Source of the DNA: Thermodesulfovibrionales bacterium
GTDB lineage: Bacteria > Nitrospirota > Thermodesulfovibrionia > Thermodesulfovibrionales > UBA9159
Direction of reading: 5' to 3'
Assembly (NCBI GenBank): GCA_035686305.1
Contig: DASRZP010000071.1
Coordinates: forward strand, 1 to 37,524
DNA: 37,524 nt
Shown here piece after piece: positions 25,437 to 34,158 of this stretch (position 1 is the stretch's first letter; each line of letters opens with the position of its first letter). The notes beneath the pieces are model-generated. The model did no database searches and was not told where the DNA came from. It worked only from the letters and a program-made list of their open reading frames with translations. A program made the translations under genes and the position numbers.

Positions 25437-25780
25437 TCATTGACCTCCATTTCGACGATCTCCATTTCATAACCCTTCTCTATCCTGAAGGCTCCAGAAC
25501 CGCAGAGGGGACAGTTCAATACATAGGCCTCCTCGACCTCAAATTCCCTTTCGCATCCGATGCAGAACCCACCGAGGGGGATAATGTCAATGACCAGTTT
25601 TGCGTCCCTGGCAAGGGTGTCACATTTCGCAGCATCAAAGGTAAAAAGAAGGGCCTCGGGCATGATACCCGCGGCCCTTCCAATCCTCAACCTAACAGCC
25701 TCGACAGAACGATAACCTTCAGCACTGCACTTACCGGCAATGATATCAAGGATACTCAGGGCAATGGAAGCCTCATGCAT
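25433..25780 (-). CDS. hypA: hydrogenase nickel chaperone HypA
   Basis: This 115-residue nickel/zinc metallochaperone has N-terminal MHE with the essential His2-Glu3 nickel site, and a zinc loop made of two CxxC pairs (CIGCEREFEV... and NCPLCGS). The end is MEIVEMEVNE. It binds HypB and passes Ni2+ to the [NiFe] active site. Its ATG lies inside the end of the ytxH-like gene, an eight-base overlap, so it depends on translation from that gene. Confidence 0.95.
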   Translation of the reverse strand: MHEASIALSILDIIAGKCSAEGYRSVEAVRLRIGRAAGIMPEALLFTFDAAKCDTLARDAKLVIDIIPLGGFCIGCEREFEVEEAYVLNCPLCGSGAFRIEKGYEMEIVEMEVNE

Positions 25781-26096
25781 TCGGTTCCTTCGTCAGCCTC
25801 TCCTTCTCCTTTTCGTATGCCTCCTTGCCCGCTTCGACGGCTCTCGTTATGATAGACTTCTTCTCCTCGAAAAAGTCCTTCCCCTTGTCAAGAGAGGCCG
25901 TCATCTTACCCTTGACCTGTTCCACATACTCCCCTGTCTTTCCCCTGACGTCCTCTGCCAGCTCCTTTATCTGCTCCCGTGTCTCCTTCCCCGACTTCGG
26001 TGCCAGGAGAAGCGCAACGCCAGCGCCCACCATTCCTCCCAGAAGAAAAGAAAGCAATACAGAACCTGCGCTGTAACCTTCATCCTCGTGTCTCAT
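25773..26096 (-). CDS. YtxH-domain protein (gas-vesicle/stress family)
   Basis: This protein of about 107 residues has one N-terminal membrane helix (SVLLSFLLGGMVGAGVALLLAPKSGKETREQI, the typical YtxH opening) followed by a charged, long coiled-coil helix. Family members are envelope-stress or desiccation proteins whose exact role is not settled. The frame is open 24 bases further upstream, but AAGGAGAAGG lies just before the ATG at 26096, giving the better start. It sits between DUF948 and hypA and overlaps hypA, which is not the usual place for a YtxH gene. Confidence 0.8.
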   Translation of the reverse strand: MRHEDEGYSAGSVLLSFLLGGMVGAGVALLLAPKSGKETREQIKELAEDVRGKTGEYVEQVKGKMTASLDKGKDFFEEKKSIITRAVEAGKEAYEKEKERLTKEPNA

Positions 26097-26213
26097 CGTC
26101 CTTCTCCTTTCTCTTGCCAATCTCCTGCCAAGAAGATATTCCGCTCGGTTCTTCCATTATCCATTGCTGTCGCCAATCTCAGCGTCAAGCTGAATATGCC
26201 ATGAACGCGCACC

Positions 26214-26597
26214 TCACTGACGGTGCCCCTTGCTCGCAAAGAGGTCCTTCAAAAGGACCTGCGCCGCCGCCTTTACCCCTGCCCTGACGCCGGAAGCCGT
26301 TGCCGCCGTTGAAACGGTCACACCGCTGACAAGGGCGTTTATTTGCTTAACGGTCAGGCCCACGTCCTTCACCGATCCTGAAAGGACCTTCACGTCCTCT
26401 GTCACGGTCGTTATATTGTCGGTAATGCTCCTCACGCTCCTGAGATTGAGCTGAAGTTCTTCGAGTGTCGGTTTCACGGTCTTCATAACTTCATTCAGTG
26501 ACCGCACCGCGCCCCGCAGTTCTATCATCACAATAATTAAGACAGCGACGGCAGCTATAATGCAAAGGGTGATAAGGCCCCAAAAAAGTGTATTCAT
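26214..26597 (-). CDS. DUF948-family membrane protein
   Basis: This 127-residue protein has one N-terminal transmembrane helix (FWGLITLCIIAAVAVLIIVMI) and an extended amphipathic helical tail with regularly spaced hydrophobics (LRSVRSITDNITTVTEDVKVLSGSV), matching DUF948. DUF948 and YtxH genes often neighbour each other. GAGGAGGG precedes the ATG, and an excellent promoter lies immediately upstream. It is likely the first gene of the operon continuing through ytxH and hyp. Confidence 0.8.
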   Translation of the reverse strand: MNTLFWGLITLCIIAAVAVLIIVMIELRGAVRSLNEVMKTVKPTLEELQLNLRSVRSITDNITTVTEDVKVLSGSVKDVGLTVKQINALVSGVTVSTAATASGVRAGVKAAAQVLLKDLFASKGHRQ

Positions 26598-26618
26598 CTG
26601 CCCTCCTCTATGAGAAAA

Positions 26619-26647
26619 AGTATATCATAAGAACTTTCAAATGTGAA
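26619..26647 (-). promoter_or_regulatory. promoter of the DUF948-ytxH-hyp unit
   Basis: On the minus strand TTCACA (26642-26647), 17 bases and TATACT (26619-26624), each matching five of six consensus positions. Initiation near 26612 leaves a short leader with the GAGGAGGG ribosome site. Confidence 0.6.
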
Positions 26648-26816
26648 TCTCACGCTGCGCTGTCCTGATAGGGCGCCTTCAGAACAGTAAGCAGTCCCAA
26701 GGACAGCAACAGGAACCACGGTCAAGCTCACCGATATTTTTTTGTTGCTTCTTGTCGATCTTTTTTGTAACTTAGTAACATAAGGAAGATCGTTATTCTA
26801 CGTAGAGACGGACAAT

Positions 26817-27449
26817 ATGACGAAGATACTTATTGCCGATGACCACGCCATCGTCAGGAAGGGACTGAAACAGATCCTTGCTGACATTCCCGATATGGTT
26901 GTCGTTGATGAAGCGAGTAACGGCTATGAGGCCCTTCGTAAGGCACTCAGAGATGATTATGATGTGATTCTCCTTGATATTTCCATGCCCGGGAAGAGTG
27001 GTCTCGACGTCCTGAAGGAACTGAGAAACGAACGTCCCAAACTTCCCGTTCTGATGTTGAGCATGCATCCCGAGGAGCAATACGCGGTGAGGGTTTTGCG
27101 GGCCGGGGCCTCCGGGTACCTTACCAAGGAGAGTGCGCCCGATGAACTTATAGCCGCTATCCGCAAGGTTCTCCAGGGGAAGAAATACGTAAGCACGTCC
27201 CTGGCGGAGAAGCTGGTCCTCGATCTCGAGGCTGCGTCAGAAAAACCCCTTCATGAGACGCTCTCCGACCGAGAGTTCCAGGTGATGCGCATGCTGGCCT
27301 CGGGGAAGACCGTAGGGGAAATCTCCATAGAACTATCTCTCAGCGTCAAGACCATCAGTACCTACCGAAGCAGGATTCTCGAAAAGATGAAGCTAAAGAA
27401 TAATGCTGAATTGACCCATTATGCAATACAGAACCGGCTTGTAGAATGA
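26817..27449 (+). CDS. NarL/LuxR-family response regulator
   Basis: This 210-residue two-domain regulator has a receiver (1-120) with Asp8-Asp9, phospho-acceptor Asp54 in ILLDISMPGK, and a conserved lysine in GYLTKES. The C-terminal LuxR-type helix-turn-helix (about 145-205) has LSDREFQVMRMLASGKTVGEI and LSVKTISTYRSRILEKMKLKN. Phosphorylation would control DNA binding. No sensor kinase is adjacent, so it is an orphan here. The region upstream is AT-rich with GTAAC direct repeats. The ribosome site is weak. Confidence 0.93.
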   Translation: MTKILIADDHAIVRKGLKQILADIPDMVVVDEASNGYEALRKALRDDYDVILLDISMPGKSGLDVLKELRNERPKLPVLMLSMHPEEQYAVRVLRAGASGYLTKESAPDELIAAIRKVLQGKKYVSTSLAEKLVLDLEAASEKPLHETLSDREFQVMRMLASGKTVGEISIELSLSVKTISTYRSRILEKMKLKNNAELTHYAIQNRLVE

Positions 27450-27698
27450 GAGCACCCGTCTCCGGAACCGCGCGCCCATCTTCAGAAGAGCCAAAGGCAT
27501 TCTTCCCGCTCTGCGGGAAGAGAGTAAGCCAGCAGTCTTTACCATGTCATTAACAACTTATTGACAACTTCCTGATTTGTAAGACAAAACCCTACAACAA
27601 AATCAGTCTCCCACTGATATTTTTATTCTCTCTCTTGGTGTATATTTTATGCATTCCGGTGTGAAACCCCCAAAGGCCCAAATCCAAGGAGGCTCACG
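27450..27698 (+). other. leader region of the sigma factor gene with a strong hairpin
   Basis: TCTTCCCGC (27501-27509) pairs with GCGGGAAGA (27513-27521) across a three-base loop, but no T tract follows; it may be a terminator of the response regulator or a paused-RNA element. Further on lie TTGACA (27561-27566), the dyad TTTGTAAGACAAA (27576-27588) and TATATT (27641-27646). A clean -35/-10 pair at standard spacing is not visible, so the promoter is undecided. AAGGAGG precedes the ATG. Confidence 0.4.
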
Positions 27699-29417
27699 AT
27701 GACAGAAGGTTTCGACGGCTTTGACAAATACCCAGAGAGAGATGGTTTGAATTTTATGGAGGATGGTTTCGCAGAGACCATGACAACCTTCTGGAACGAC
27801 AACAGGGATTTGAACGACGAGCCCGTTGAGGAAGGAGAAAAGGCCCCGTATATCGATGTTGAGTATGAACCTCTCCAGATGTACCTCAAGGAGATGGGTG
27901 TCATTCCCCTTTTGAAGAAAGACGACGAAATCGGAATTGCAAAACGGATAGAAAACGGCAACGACATAATCTTAAGAGAGATTTATTCGTTGCCCTTCGC
28001 AATCAGAAAGATCATTGATACTGCCGAGAAGATCAAGAAGGCGGAGATGCTCCTTACCGATGTTGTCCAGTGCGAAGGAGATTCCTCAAAGGCCCTCGGC
28101 GGCGAAAGGAAGAGATTTTTTGGGCTCGTCAGAAGGATTGAGGGCCTTTGCCAGAAGAGCGGCAGCTCAGTAAAGGCGCCGTCCGGAAGGATCGTCCCTG
28201 AAAGAGCCGCCCAGGGAAAGAGAGCCCTCAACCCCGGGAAGCGTGTCACCCCTATGGGAGAAGAAGACAGAACCCTGAAGTTCCTCGGACCTAACGGCAG
28301 GAAGATTCTCGATAAGGTCAGAATCTTGAACCTTAAGGAGACATTCACGAATGCCCTTGTAGAGGAACTGAGAAGGGCCGAGGAAAGCCTGAAGGCATTG
28401 CATAAGGAAGCTTCTTCACTGAAAGCGAGTCTGAAAGTCCTCGGATATGAGGCCCTCAGAAGTGGAAAGGATCCTTCACCAAAAAAAGTATCCAGTGCCT
28501 CCGCCAGATTCACAGGACCCCGGAAGTTAGCACGAGGATCGATAAATGACGACGGCTCCAGATCTTCCATGATGAAGAGGCTCCGTGCGTGCCGGAAGGA
28601 AATAAGAAATGATGAATACCATATCGGCGGGGGCCATGAAGAGATAAAAGAGGTGTTGAGGGTAATCTCGAAGGCGGACGGCGAGATCCGTCGTGCAAAG
28701 GATGCCATGATCGAAGCAAACCTCAGACTCGTCATCAGTATAGCCAAAAGATATATCGGCAAGGGGTTAAGCCTCCATGACCTCATACAGGAAGGAAACA
28801 TCGGACTCATGAGGGCAGTCGAGAAGTTCGAGTACAAGAGAGGTTACAAATTCAGTACGTATGCGACATGGTGGATCAGACAGGCCATCACCAGGGCACT
28901 TGCGGACCAGTCAAGGACGATACGGATGCCCGTTCACATGGTTGAGGCTCTGGGACACATCATAAAGGCGGCAAGGGAGCTCCTGCAGGAATTGGGCCAC
29001 GAACCCTCTTATGAAGATATTGCCGCGCGCGTCCATACGACAACGGACAAGGTGAAGATTATCATGAAGATGTCAAAGGAGCCGATTTCCCTAGAGACCC
29101 CCATCGGCGAGGAAGAGGACAGTTCGATACGGGACTTCATTGAAGACAAGGCTGCTCTTTCCCCTCTCGAGTCTCTCATTCATCACGGGCTGAAGATGGA
29201 GATAGACAAAGTGCTCGGAACCTTAACGACAAAAGAGGAACAGATCATCCGGAGGAGGTTCGGCATCGGCGAAGATGACTCATATACCCTTGAAGAACTC
29301 GGTCAGGACTTTGATGTTACCAGGGAAAGAATCAGACAGATTGAGGTCAAGGCTATCAAGAAATTGCAGCATCCTTCGAGATGCGATTGCTTAAGGATTT
29401 TTGCGGAGAGATGCTGA
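27699..29417 (+). CDS. RpoD-like sigma-70 factor lacking region 1.1
   Basis: This 572-residue group-1/2 sigma factor has region 1.2 at about 50-80 ([24 protein letters not shown]). A long, charged non-conserved segment follows, then regions 2.1-2.4 from about 345 ([58 protein letters not shown]), regions 3.0-3.1 ([12 protein letters not shown]) and region 4.2 ([39 protein letters not shown]). The N-terminus is a short acidic stretch of about 50 residues rather than the region 1.1 autoinhibitory domain. The C-terminus ends in unusual cysteines ([11 protein letters not shown]). There is no dnaG next to it. It could be the primary factor or a paralogue; I leave the symbol open. Confidence 0.85.
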   Translation: MTEGFDGFDKYPERDGLNFMEDGFAETMTTFWNDNRDLNDEPVEEGEKAPYIDVEYEPLQMYLKEMGVIPLLKKDDEIGIAKRIENGNDIILREIYSLPFAIRKIIDTAEKIKKAEMLLTDVVQCEGDSSKALGGERKRFFGLVRRIEGLCQKSGSSVKAPSGRIVPERAAQGKRALNPGKRVTPMGEEDRTLKFLGPNGRKILDKVRILNLKETFTNALVEELRRAEESLKALHKEASSLKASLKVLGYEALRSGKDPSPKKVSSASARFTGPRKLARGSINDDGSRSSMMKRLRACRKEIRNDEYHIGGGHEEIKEVLRVISKADGEIRRAKDAMIEANLRLVISIAKRYIGKGLSLHDLIQEGNIGLMRAVEKFEYKRGYKFSTYATWWIRQAITRALADQSRTIRMPVHMVEALGHIIKAARELLQELGHEPSYEDIAARVHTTTDKVKIIMKMSKEPISLETPIGEEEDSSIRDFIEDKAALSPLESLIHHGLKMEIDKVLGTLTTKEEQIIRRRFGIGEDDSYTLEELGQDFDVTRERIRQIEVKAIKKLQHPSRCDCLRIFAERC

Positions 29418-29437
29418 GCCATGAAGGGGTCCACACT

Positions 29438-29827
29438 ATGAAAATCTTTCTCGTTGACGATTCCGTAGTCTTTCGCGGCTGGCTGAGGAAAGTCATTTCG
29501 AGCGTTCCGGGAATTGAGCTTATCGGAGAAGCCCGGGACCCTCTCCAGGCCGTGCAACAGATCAGGCTGTTGAAGCCCGATACTGTTATACTCGACATGC
29601 GGGCACGGAGAAGATTCGGGATCGACATACTTCAGGGCATCCAGGAGATCACGCCTTCTCCCGTAACCATTGTGCTCACCAATAAACTTTATCACTTATC
29701 CAGTGAGCATGCCCGAATAAAGGCCGATTTTCTCGTCGACAAGTTTACCGAAAGGTCCAAGATCCCCGATATTCTGAGGCGTGCCGTCAGGCAGGGCAAG
29801 AATATGAGGTTGGCTGCCACAGCTTAA
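29438..29827 (+). CDS. receiver-only response regulator
   Basis: This single receiver domain has about 130 residues. Asp7-Asp8 are in FLVDDS, the phospho-acceptor Asp53 in VILDMRARRRFG, the switch threonine in TIVLTNK and the lysine in VDKFTER. There is no output domain. The frame extends 57 bases upstream inside the sigma gene, but the ATG at 29438 gives a canonical receiver start with AAGGGG upstream. The close placement after the sigma gene (20 bases) suggests co-transcription and perhaps a partner role, like other stand-alone receivers that act by protein contact. The DMR rather than the usual DxxMP loop after the aspartate is a little atypical. Confidence 0.82.
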   Translation: MKIFLVDDSVVFRGWLRKVISSVPGIELIGEARDPLQAVQQIRLLKPDTVILDMRARRRFGIDILQGIQEITPSPVTIVLTNKLYHLSSEHARIKADFLVDKFTERSKIPDILRRAVRQGKNMRLAATA

Positions 29828-29862
29828 CGCCGTGTGACGCAGGCTCCTTCACGCGCCTCCCC

Positions 29863-29902
29863 ACCCCTCCCTTCACGTGTCGCGGACCTTGAAGGGAGGG
29901 GT
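29863..29902. terminator. perfect 13-bp inverted repeat between convergent genes
   Basis: ACCCCTCCCTTCA (29863-29875) is perfectly complementary to TGAAGGGAGGGGT (29890-29902), with a 14-base loop. It sits between the receiver gene (plus) and the ccdA-like gene (minus). No T tract flanks it on either side, so it would be a structural or Rho-independent-like stop only in a loose sense. Confidence 0.45.
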
Positions 29903-29920
29903 CACCCCATACACCACCAA

Positions 29921-30655
29921 TCAGAACCTGATCCCGATGTCGGGCATGAGACCTGTAAGTTCCCTCACCCTATTTGTCAAAAGCATGATGCCGAAGAGTA
30001 TGAGAAGGAGCCCGCTGATGATCATGATCGCCCGCATATACTTCAGCACCTTTTTCGAGTAGCTGAGGAAACTGTTCATGGCGAGTGATGAAAGAAAGAA
30101 CGGCAGTGCGAGTCCGAAAGAGTAGACGGCAAGGAGTTTAAATCCGTAAAAGGCCGAGCCCTTTGTGCTTGCATAGAGAAGGATAGTTCCGAGTATCGGG
30201 CCGATACAGGGCGTCCAGCCTGCAGCGAAGGTCATTCCGACAAGAAAGGTACCCGCATATCCTATCGGTTTGCCTCCGAGATGGACCTTTCTGTCGCGGG
30301 TAAGGAAATCAATCTTGAGAAATCCTGCCACAAAAAGACCGAAGATGACGATGATGATCCCGCCGACTGTCCGTATCGTTTCCTGATAGGTGAAGAGGAA
30401 TCTCCCGATGGCCGAAGAAGACGCTCCGAGAGCCATAAAGACCGCAGAGAAGCCGAGCACGAAGGAAAGTGAATTCGTTATGGTCAGGAACCGTATCCTC
30501 TTTCTGTCCACACCTCCTGTTAGGTCTTCAAAGGAAATGCCGGTTATGAATGAGACATAGGATGGAACAAGGGGAAGCACACAGGGCGAAAGGAAGGAGA
30601 AAAAACCAGCAACGAAGGCCAGAGCGAAAGAAACATCTTTCACTGAGCCCACCAT
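29921..30655 (-). CDS. ccdA: CcdA-type cytochrome c biogenesis/thiol-redox membrane protein
   Basis: This 244-residue DsbD-gamma/CcdA protein with six predicted membrane helices carries reducing power from cytoplasmic thioredoxin to the periplasm for heme-thiol ligation or disulfide isomerisation. The redox cysteines are Cys25 in LSPCVLPLVPSY and Cys150 in AAGWTPCIGPILG, in helices 1 and 4. The start is uncertain: ATG 30655 lacks a ribosome site and a GTG four codons later is preceded by GGTGGG. The DsbD periplasmic domains are absent. It is the last gene on the minus strand before the convergent receiver gene; a thioredoxin-like partner is not in the window. Confidence 0.9.
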   Translation of the reverse strand: MVGSVKDVSFALAFVAGFFSFLSPCVLPLVPSYVSFITGISFEDLTGGVDRKRIRFLTITNSLSFVLGFSAVFMALGASSSAIGRFLFTYQETIRTVGGIIIVIFGLFVAGFLKIDFLTRDRKVHLGGKPIGYAGTFLVGMTFAAGWTPCIGPILGTILLYASTKGSAFYGFKLLAVYSFGLALPFFLSSLAMNSFLSYSKKVLKYMRAIMIISGLLLILFGIMLLTNRVRELTGLMPDIGIRF

Positions 30656-30674
30656 TTCATGGATAACTCGGAAC

Positions 30675-31160
30675 CTATTGAGCAGCGCATTCCGTCGTAT
30701 CTCCCTTGATCTTTTCGACGGCGTGGGGGATGACAGCGAGTATTGTGCTCAGGTTCTCCTGCACCGCCTTCGGACTGCCCGGAAGGTTAATGATCAACGT
30801 CTGCCCCCTAATTCCTGCTATTGCCCTTGAAAGCATTGACCTCGGTGTCTTCTTCATGCCTTCAGAACGCATCATCTCGGCAATGCCCGGTACCTCTCTC
30901 TCGATGACCTCTCTCGTAGCGTCAGGAGTCACATCCCTCGGGCTGAGACCCGTTCCGCCCGTTGTCAGTATCAAATCGACCTTTTCTGCGTATTCGACCA
31001 ATCTCTTCTTTATCATCTCTTTTTCGTCCGGCAAGATCTCGTACTGTTTCACTTCGGCCCCGATGTCCGCCAGCATCTCTCCGATCATCGGACCGCTCAG
31101 GTCTTTTCGCTCGCCCCTTGACCCCTTATCGCTCAATGTCAGAACGGCAACGGTAATCAT
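30675..31160 (-). CDS. MogA/MoaB-type molybdopterin adenylyltransferase
   Basis: This 161-residue protein of the MogA/MoaB family (MoCF domain) activates molybdopterin with ATP before molybdenum insertion. It starts VAVLTLSDKGSRGERKDLSGPMIGEML and has the hallmark LTTGGTGLSPRDVTPDATREVIEREVPGIAE followed by the SMLSRAIAGIRGQTLIINLPGSPKA end. It overlaps the upstream MOSC gene by four bases (ATGA). No moaA or moeA is present in the window. Confidence 0.92.
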   Translation of the reverse strand: MITVAVLTLSDKGSRGERKDLSGPMIGEMLADIGAEVKQYEILPDEKEMIKKRLVEYAEKVDLILTTGGTGLSPRDVTPDATREVIEREVPGIAEMMRSEGMKKTPRSMLSRAIAGIRGQTLIINLPGSPKAVQENLSTILAVIPHAVEKIKGDTTECAAQ

Positions 31161-31600
31161 CCTGCTCGGCCTGCTATGATTTCATCTCCCTCCTTCACCC
31201 TTCCGCCCTTTATGACTCTGACGAAAATCCCTTCCTTCGGCATGACACAGTCCCCGGCCTGATAGTATATCGCACACCGTGTATGGCATTCTTTTCCTAT
31301 CTGACTCACCTCAACCTCTATGTCATCGCCGATCGTCAGGTGCGTGCCAAGAGGCAGACTGGTGAGTTCGATGCCGATCGTCGTGATATTTTCGGCAAAG
31401 TCTCCGGGTTTGACATCAAGCCCCATGTTCCGCATCTTCTCGATGCTCTCGAAGGCAAGCAGGCTTACCTGCCTGTGCCATTCCGAGGATGCATGGGCAT
31501 CGCCCTCTATGCCGTATTCAGCCTTCAGCAACACATCCCGTACGGGCCTCTTTCTGACGCCTTTCCTGTCGCTGATGTTGAGAGAGACTATCTTTCCCAT
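31157..31600 (-). CDS. MOSC-domain protein
   Basis: This 147-residue stand-alone MOSC (molybdenum cofactor sulfurase C-terminal) domain begins IVSLNISDRKGVRKRPV and has the conserved GDAHASSEWHRQVSLLAFES, PGDFAENITTIGIELTSLPLGT and the cysteine-containing QIGKECHTRCAIY segment near residues 103-112. GIFVRVIKGGRVKEGDEI follows. MOSC domains bind molybdopterin, and the cysteine often carries the sulfur. AGAGGG lies before the ATG. Co-transcription with the MogA-like gene indicates a role in handling the pterin cofactor. Confidence 0.9.
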   Translation of the reverse strand: MGKIVSLNISDRKGVRKRPVRDVLLKAEYGIEGDAHASSEWHRQVSLLAFESIEKMRNMGLDVKPGDFAENITTIGIELTSLPLGTHLTIGDDIEVEVSQIGKECHTRCAIYYQAGDCVMPKEGIFVRVIKGGRVKEGDEIIAGRAG

Positions 31601-31643
31601 TGCCCTCTAAGGTAACACAAAGAAGTCGGCCGTCACAAGGGAA

Positions 31644-32723
31644 CTACGCCACGCCTTCGGTTATGATCCCGCCGCCGATGACGGCATCACCCTTATAGAA
31701 GACCGCGCTCTGCCCAGGCGCCGGAGCCCACTGGGCCTCGTCGAAGACAACCTTTACCCTGCCGTCATGGAATGTGAGTACGGCAGGTTCGTCTTTCATG
31801 GTCGACCTGACCTTAACTCCTGCCCTCAAGAATGCCGGTCCTCCCTCACCAAGACCTCCGTGACGGACAAGCCAGTTCATCCTTGTGACATCGAACTCTC
31901 TGGTCATCGCCTGTTCCTTCGGACCCACATAAACGGCGTTTTCCCATGCGTCAATCCTTGTTACGAAGAGGGGCTTGCCGGTAGCGATCCCAAGTCTTCT
32001 ACGCTGTCCTATGGTGTAACGGAATATTCCCCTGTGCCTTCCCAGAACCTCTCCAGTGGCAGCATCAATAAGCGGGCCCTCCTCTCCTCCTTCGATCTTC
32101 TCGAGGAACCTGAAATAGTTCTTGCCCCCCACGAAGCATATCTCCTGACTCTCAGGCCGCCCCGCTGAAGGAAGACCAAGCCCCGCAGCGACCTCCCGTG
32201 TCTCTTCCTTTCTCTTTTCGCCGAGAGGGAGTATCAGCCTGTCCAGAATTTCCCGTTTCAGAACATAGAGAACATAGGACTGGTCCTTTCTTGCGTCCAA
32301 ACCCTTGCGTAGCCTTCCCTCCACGACCCTTGCATAATGCCCCGTGGCAATCTGTCGCGCACCCCGTTGATCAGCTATCTTTAAGAGATAGGTAAACTTT
32401 ATATGCTCATTGCAGAAGATGCAGGGATTTGGCGTGAGGCCCTTTGAGTATGCGTCGATGAAAGGATCGATCACATGTTCGGCAAACTCGTTCCTGAGAT
32501 TGACCATGGTGTGGTTGATGCCGATTCTATCAGCGGTCTTTCTGGCATCAAGCATTGACTCAAGAGAACAGCAGGACGATGGCGTGCTATTGGACAGTCT
32601 CCTCTCCTCGAGAATGAAGCTTACACCCTCAACATCATACCCCTGCTCCCTGAGGAGATATGCGGCTACTGAAGAGTCGACCCCCCCGCTCATCCCAACA
32701 ATTACCTTCCCCTTATAATTCAT
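31644..32723 (-). CDS. mnmA: tRNA-specific 2-thiouridylase MnmA
   Basis: This 359-residue ATP-dependent tRNA thiolase makes 2-thiouridine at wobble U34 of Lys, Glu and Gln tRNAs. It shows the PP-loop SGGVDSS (12-18), the TGHYAR segment and Cys104 (NPCIFCNEHIKF) with Cys196 (ESQEICFVGG), which form the catalytic pair, and GQRRRLGIA and YVGPKEQAMTREF at the C-terminal barrel. All expected landmarks are present. The upstream 235 bases are AT-rich and contain a 7-base inverted repeat AAGTTAT...ATAACTT; no clear promoter can be chosen. Confidence 0.96.
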   Translation of the reverse strand: MNYKGKVIVGMSGGVDSSVAAYLLREQGYDVEGVSFILEERRLSNSTPSSCCSLESMLDARKTADRIGINHTMVNLRNEFAEHVIDPFIDAYSKGLTPNPCIFCNEHIKFTYLLKIADQRGARQIATGHYARVVEGRLRKGLDARKDQSYVLYVLKREILDRLILPLGEKRKEETREVAAGLGLPSAGRPESQEICFVGGKNYFRFLEKIEGGEEGPLIDAATGEVLGRHRGIFRYTIGQRRRLGIATGKPLFVTRIDAWENAVYVGPKEQAMTREFDVTRMNWLVRHGGLGEGGPAFLRAGVKVRSTMKDEPAVLTFHDGRVKVVFDEAQWAPAPGQSAVFYKGDAVIGGGIITEGVA

Positions 32724-32958
32724 AAACTTCGGTCCGCGGACTCACAACGAATAAATATAGAGGGTTCTTGACATATAACGAGACCTTGAACTCTCATCAT
32801 TAATGCCCCAAAACTGGTAGCTTAATAGCAAAGTTATACTTTATGATATCGTTGTAATAACTTAATTATATGTTATTTATTGCAAAGAGTGGCGGAAATA
32901 GCGCCCTTCCCTGCCTCCCTTCTCACAATCCTGAAGTCTTCTCTGTCCTATCCCGCCT

Positions 32959-34158
32959 CTATCTCCGCTCCCTCCACTTCGGGATCGGATAAATGTACTT
33001 CTGACTTGCATACTGGGCAGGCCATATTGTTTCATGCTCGCCCTTGTTAACCTGCCTTACGTAGGTATCTATAAAATTCTGGTTCTGATAGCCCTCCTTG
33101 TCCTCGAACTTAACAGGGCCAAAGGCAGTCTCCATATTTGTTGCCTTCAACGAAGCTCGGATATCTTCAGTCGAAGGTGATGAAGAGTGCTTTGCCCTCT
33201 CGATGGCGTCTTTTACGACGTAAAGGGCCGAATATGCAGCGGCTCCATGATAGGACGGATACTCACCGTACTTCTCCTTAAATTTCCTGGCAAATTCCTT
33301 CGCCCCCCTGAATTTCAGCTGAGGACTCCAGAGCGTTGCGGTGACAACGTACTCGGCAGCATCCTTTGCGTTGTCAACAAATTCAGGGATGTCAAACCCA
33401 GCAGCTCCGCCTGCAAAGAGCTTTGCGTCAATCCTCAATTCCTTTATCTGTCTCATCAGGAGCGATGCATCCATCACATAAGAAACCATATAGATCACAT
33501 CAGGATTGGCAGCCTTCACCTTTGAGAGTATCGGCTTGAAATCAACAGCGCCTTTCTCGTATTTTTCATAGACAAGGACCTTAATGCCTGCCTTTTCCGC
33601 ATTCTTCACCATGTCCTTTGCACTCGACGTTCCGAAGTCTGAACTCTCATAAAGAATCGCCATGGTCGAAGGCTTCACAACGTCCTTAAAGAAAGACATG
33701 AGCCCGTCGGCATAGTGCGCATTGACGGGGTTCAGACGAAAAACGTATTTGTACTTCTGCTGCGTTATTTCGTCGGCCGCACTCGCGACGACGAGGTAGG
33801 GCGTCTTCCTCTCCTCAGCCACCGCTGCCACAGCCTTTGCGCAGGCCGACGTATATTCCCCGACAATGATGGGCTGCTTCTTGACATCGATAAGTTTCTC
33901 CACAATCGCCCTTGCAATATCGGGTTTGCCCTGTGAATCTTCAAACTCGAGATCAAGTCTTCTGCCTTTGATCCCGCCCTTTGCGTTGATCTCCTCTGCC
34001 GCTATCTGGTAAGAACGTTTCTGCATCTCGCCGAACTTCGCCTGACCTCCGGTAAGAGGAAGGGGGATGCTAAGTTTCAACGGTTCAGCGCCAAAGAGAT
34101 TGACCGCAAAGAGGGTCAGAGCAAAGACCACGATCACAGCTATTGAGATACGTCTCAT
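32959..34158 (-). CDS. LivK-type ABC substrate-binding protein (orphan)
   Basis: This periplasmic binding protein of about 399 residues is of the branched-chain amino acid/amide family (Peripla_BP_6). A signal peptide (ISIAVIVVFALTLFAVNLFGA) is followed by LSIPLPLTGGQAKFGEMQKR, EEINAKGGIKGRRLDLEFED and ARAIVEKLIDVKKQPIIVGEYTSACAKAVAAVAEERKTPYLVV, then typical hinge segments (MVSYVMDASLLMRQIKELRIDAKLFAGGAAGF). GGAGG stands 5 bases before the ATG at 34158; the GTG one codon earlier leaves too little room. No permease or ATPase gene is nearby, so its transport partner, if any, is elsewhere. The ligand is unknown. Confidence 0.88.
   Translation of the reverse strand: MRRISIAVIVVFALTLFAVNLFGAEPLKLSIPLPLTGGQAKFGEMQKRSYQIAAEEINAKGGIKGRRLDLEFEDSQGKPDIARAIVEKLIDVKKQPIIVGEYTSACAKAVAAVAEERKTPYLVVASAADEITQQKYKYVFRLNPVNAHYADGLMSFFKDVVKPSTMAILYESSDFGTSSAKDMVKNAEKAGIKVLVYEKYEKGAVDFKPILSKVKAANPDVIYMVSYVMDASLLMRQIKELRIDAKLFAGGAAGFDIPEFVDNAKDAAEYVVTATLWSPQLKFRGAKEFARKFKEKYGEYPSYHGAAAYSALYVVKDAIERAKHSSSPSTEDIRASLKATNMETAFGPVKFEDKEGYQNQNFIDTYVRQVNKGEHETIWPAQYASQKYIYPIPKWRERR

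Noticed and set aside
27561-27590. TTGACA promoter for the sigma gene
   Set aside because: The -35 hexamer is perfect but no acceptable -10 lies 16-18 bases downstream.
27983-28837. 284-codon minus-strand frame
   Set aside because: Shadow of the sigma factor gene; its composition is the reverse of the sigma coding strand.
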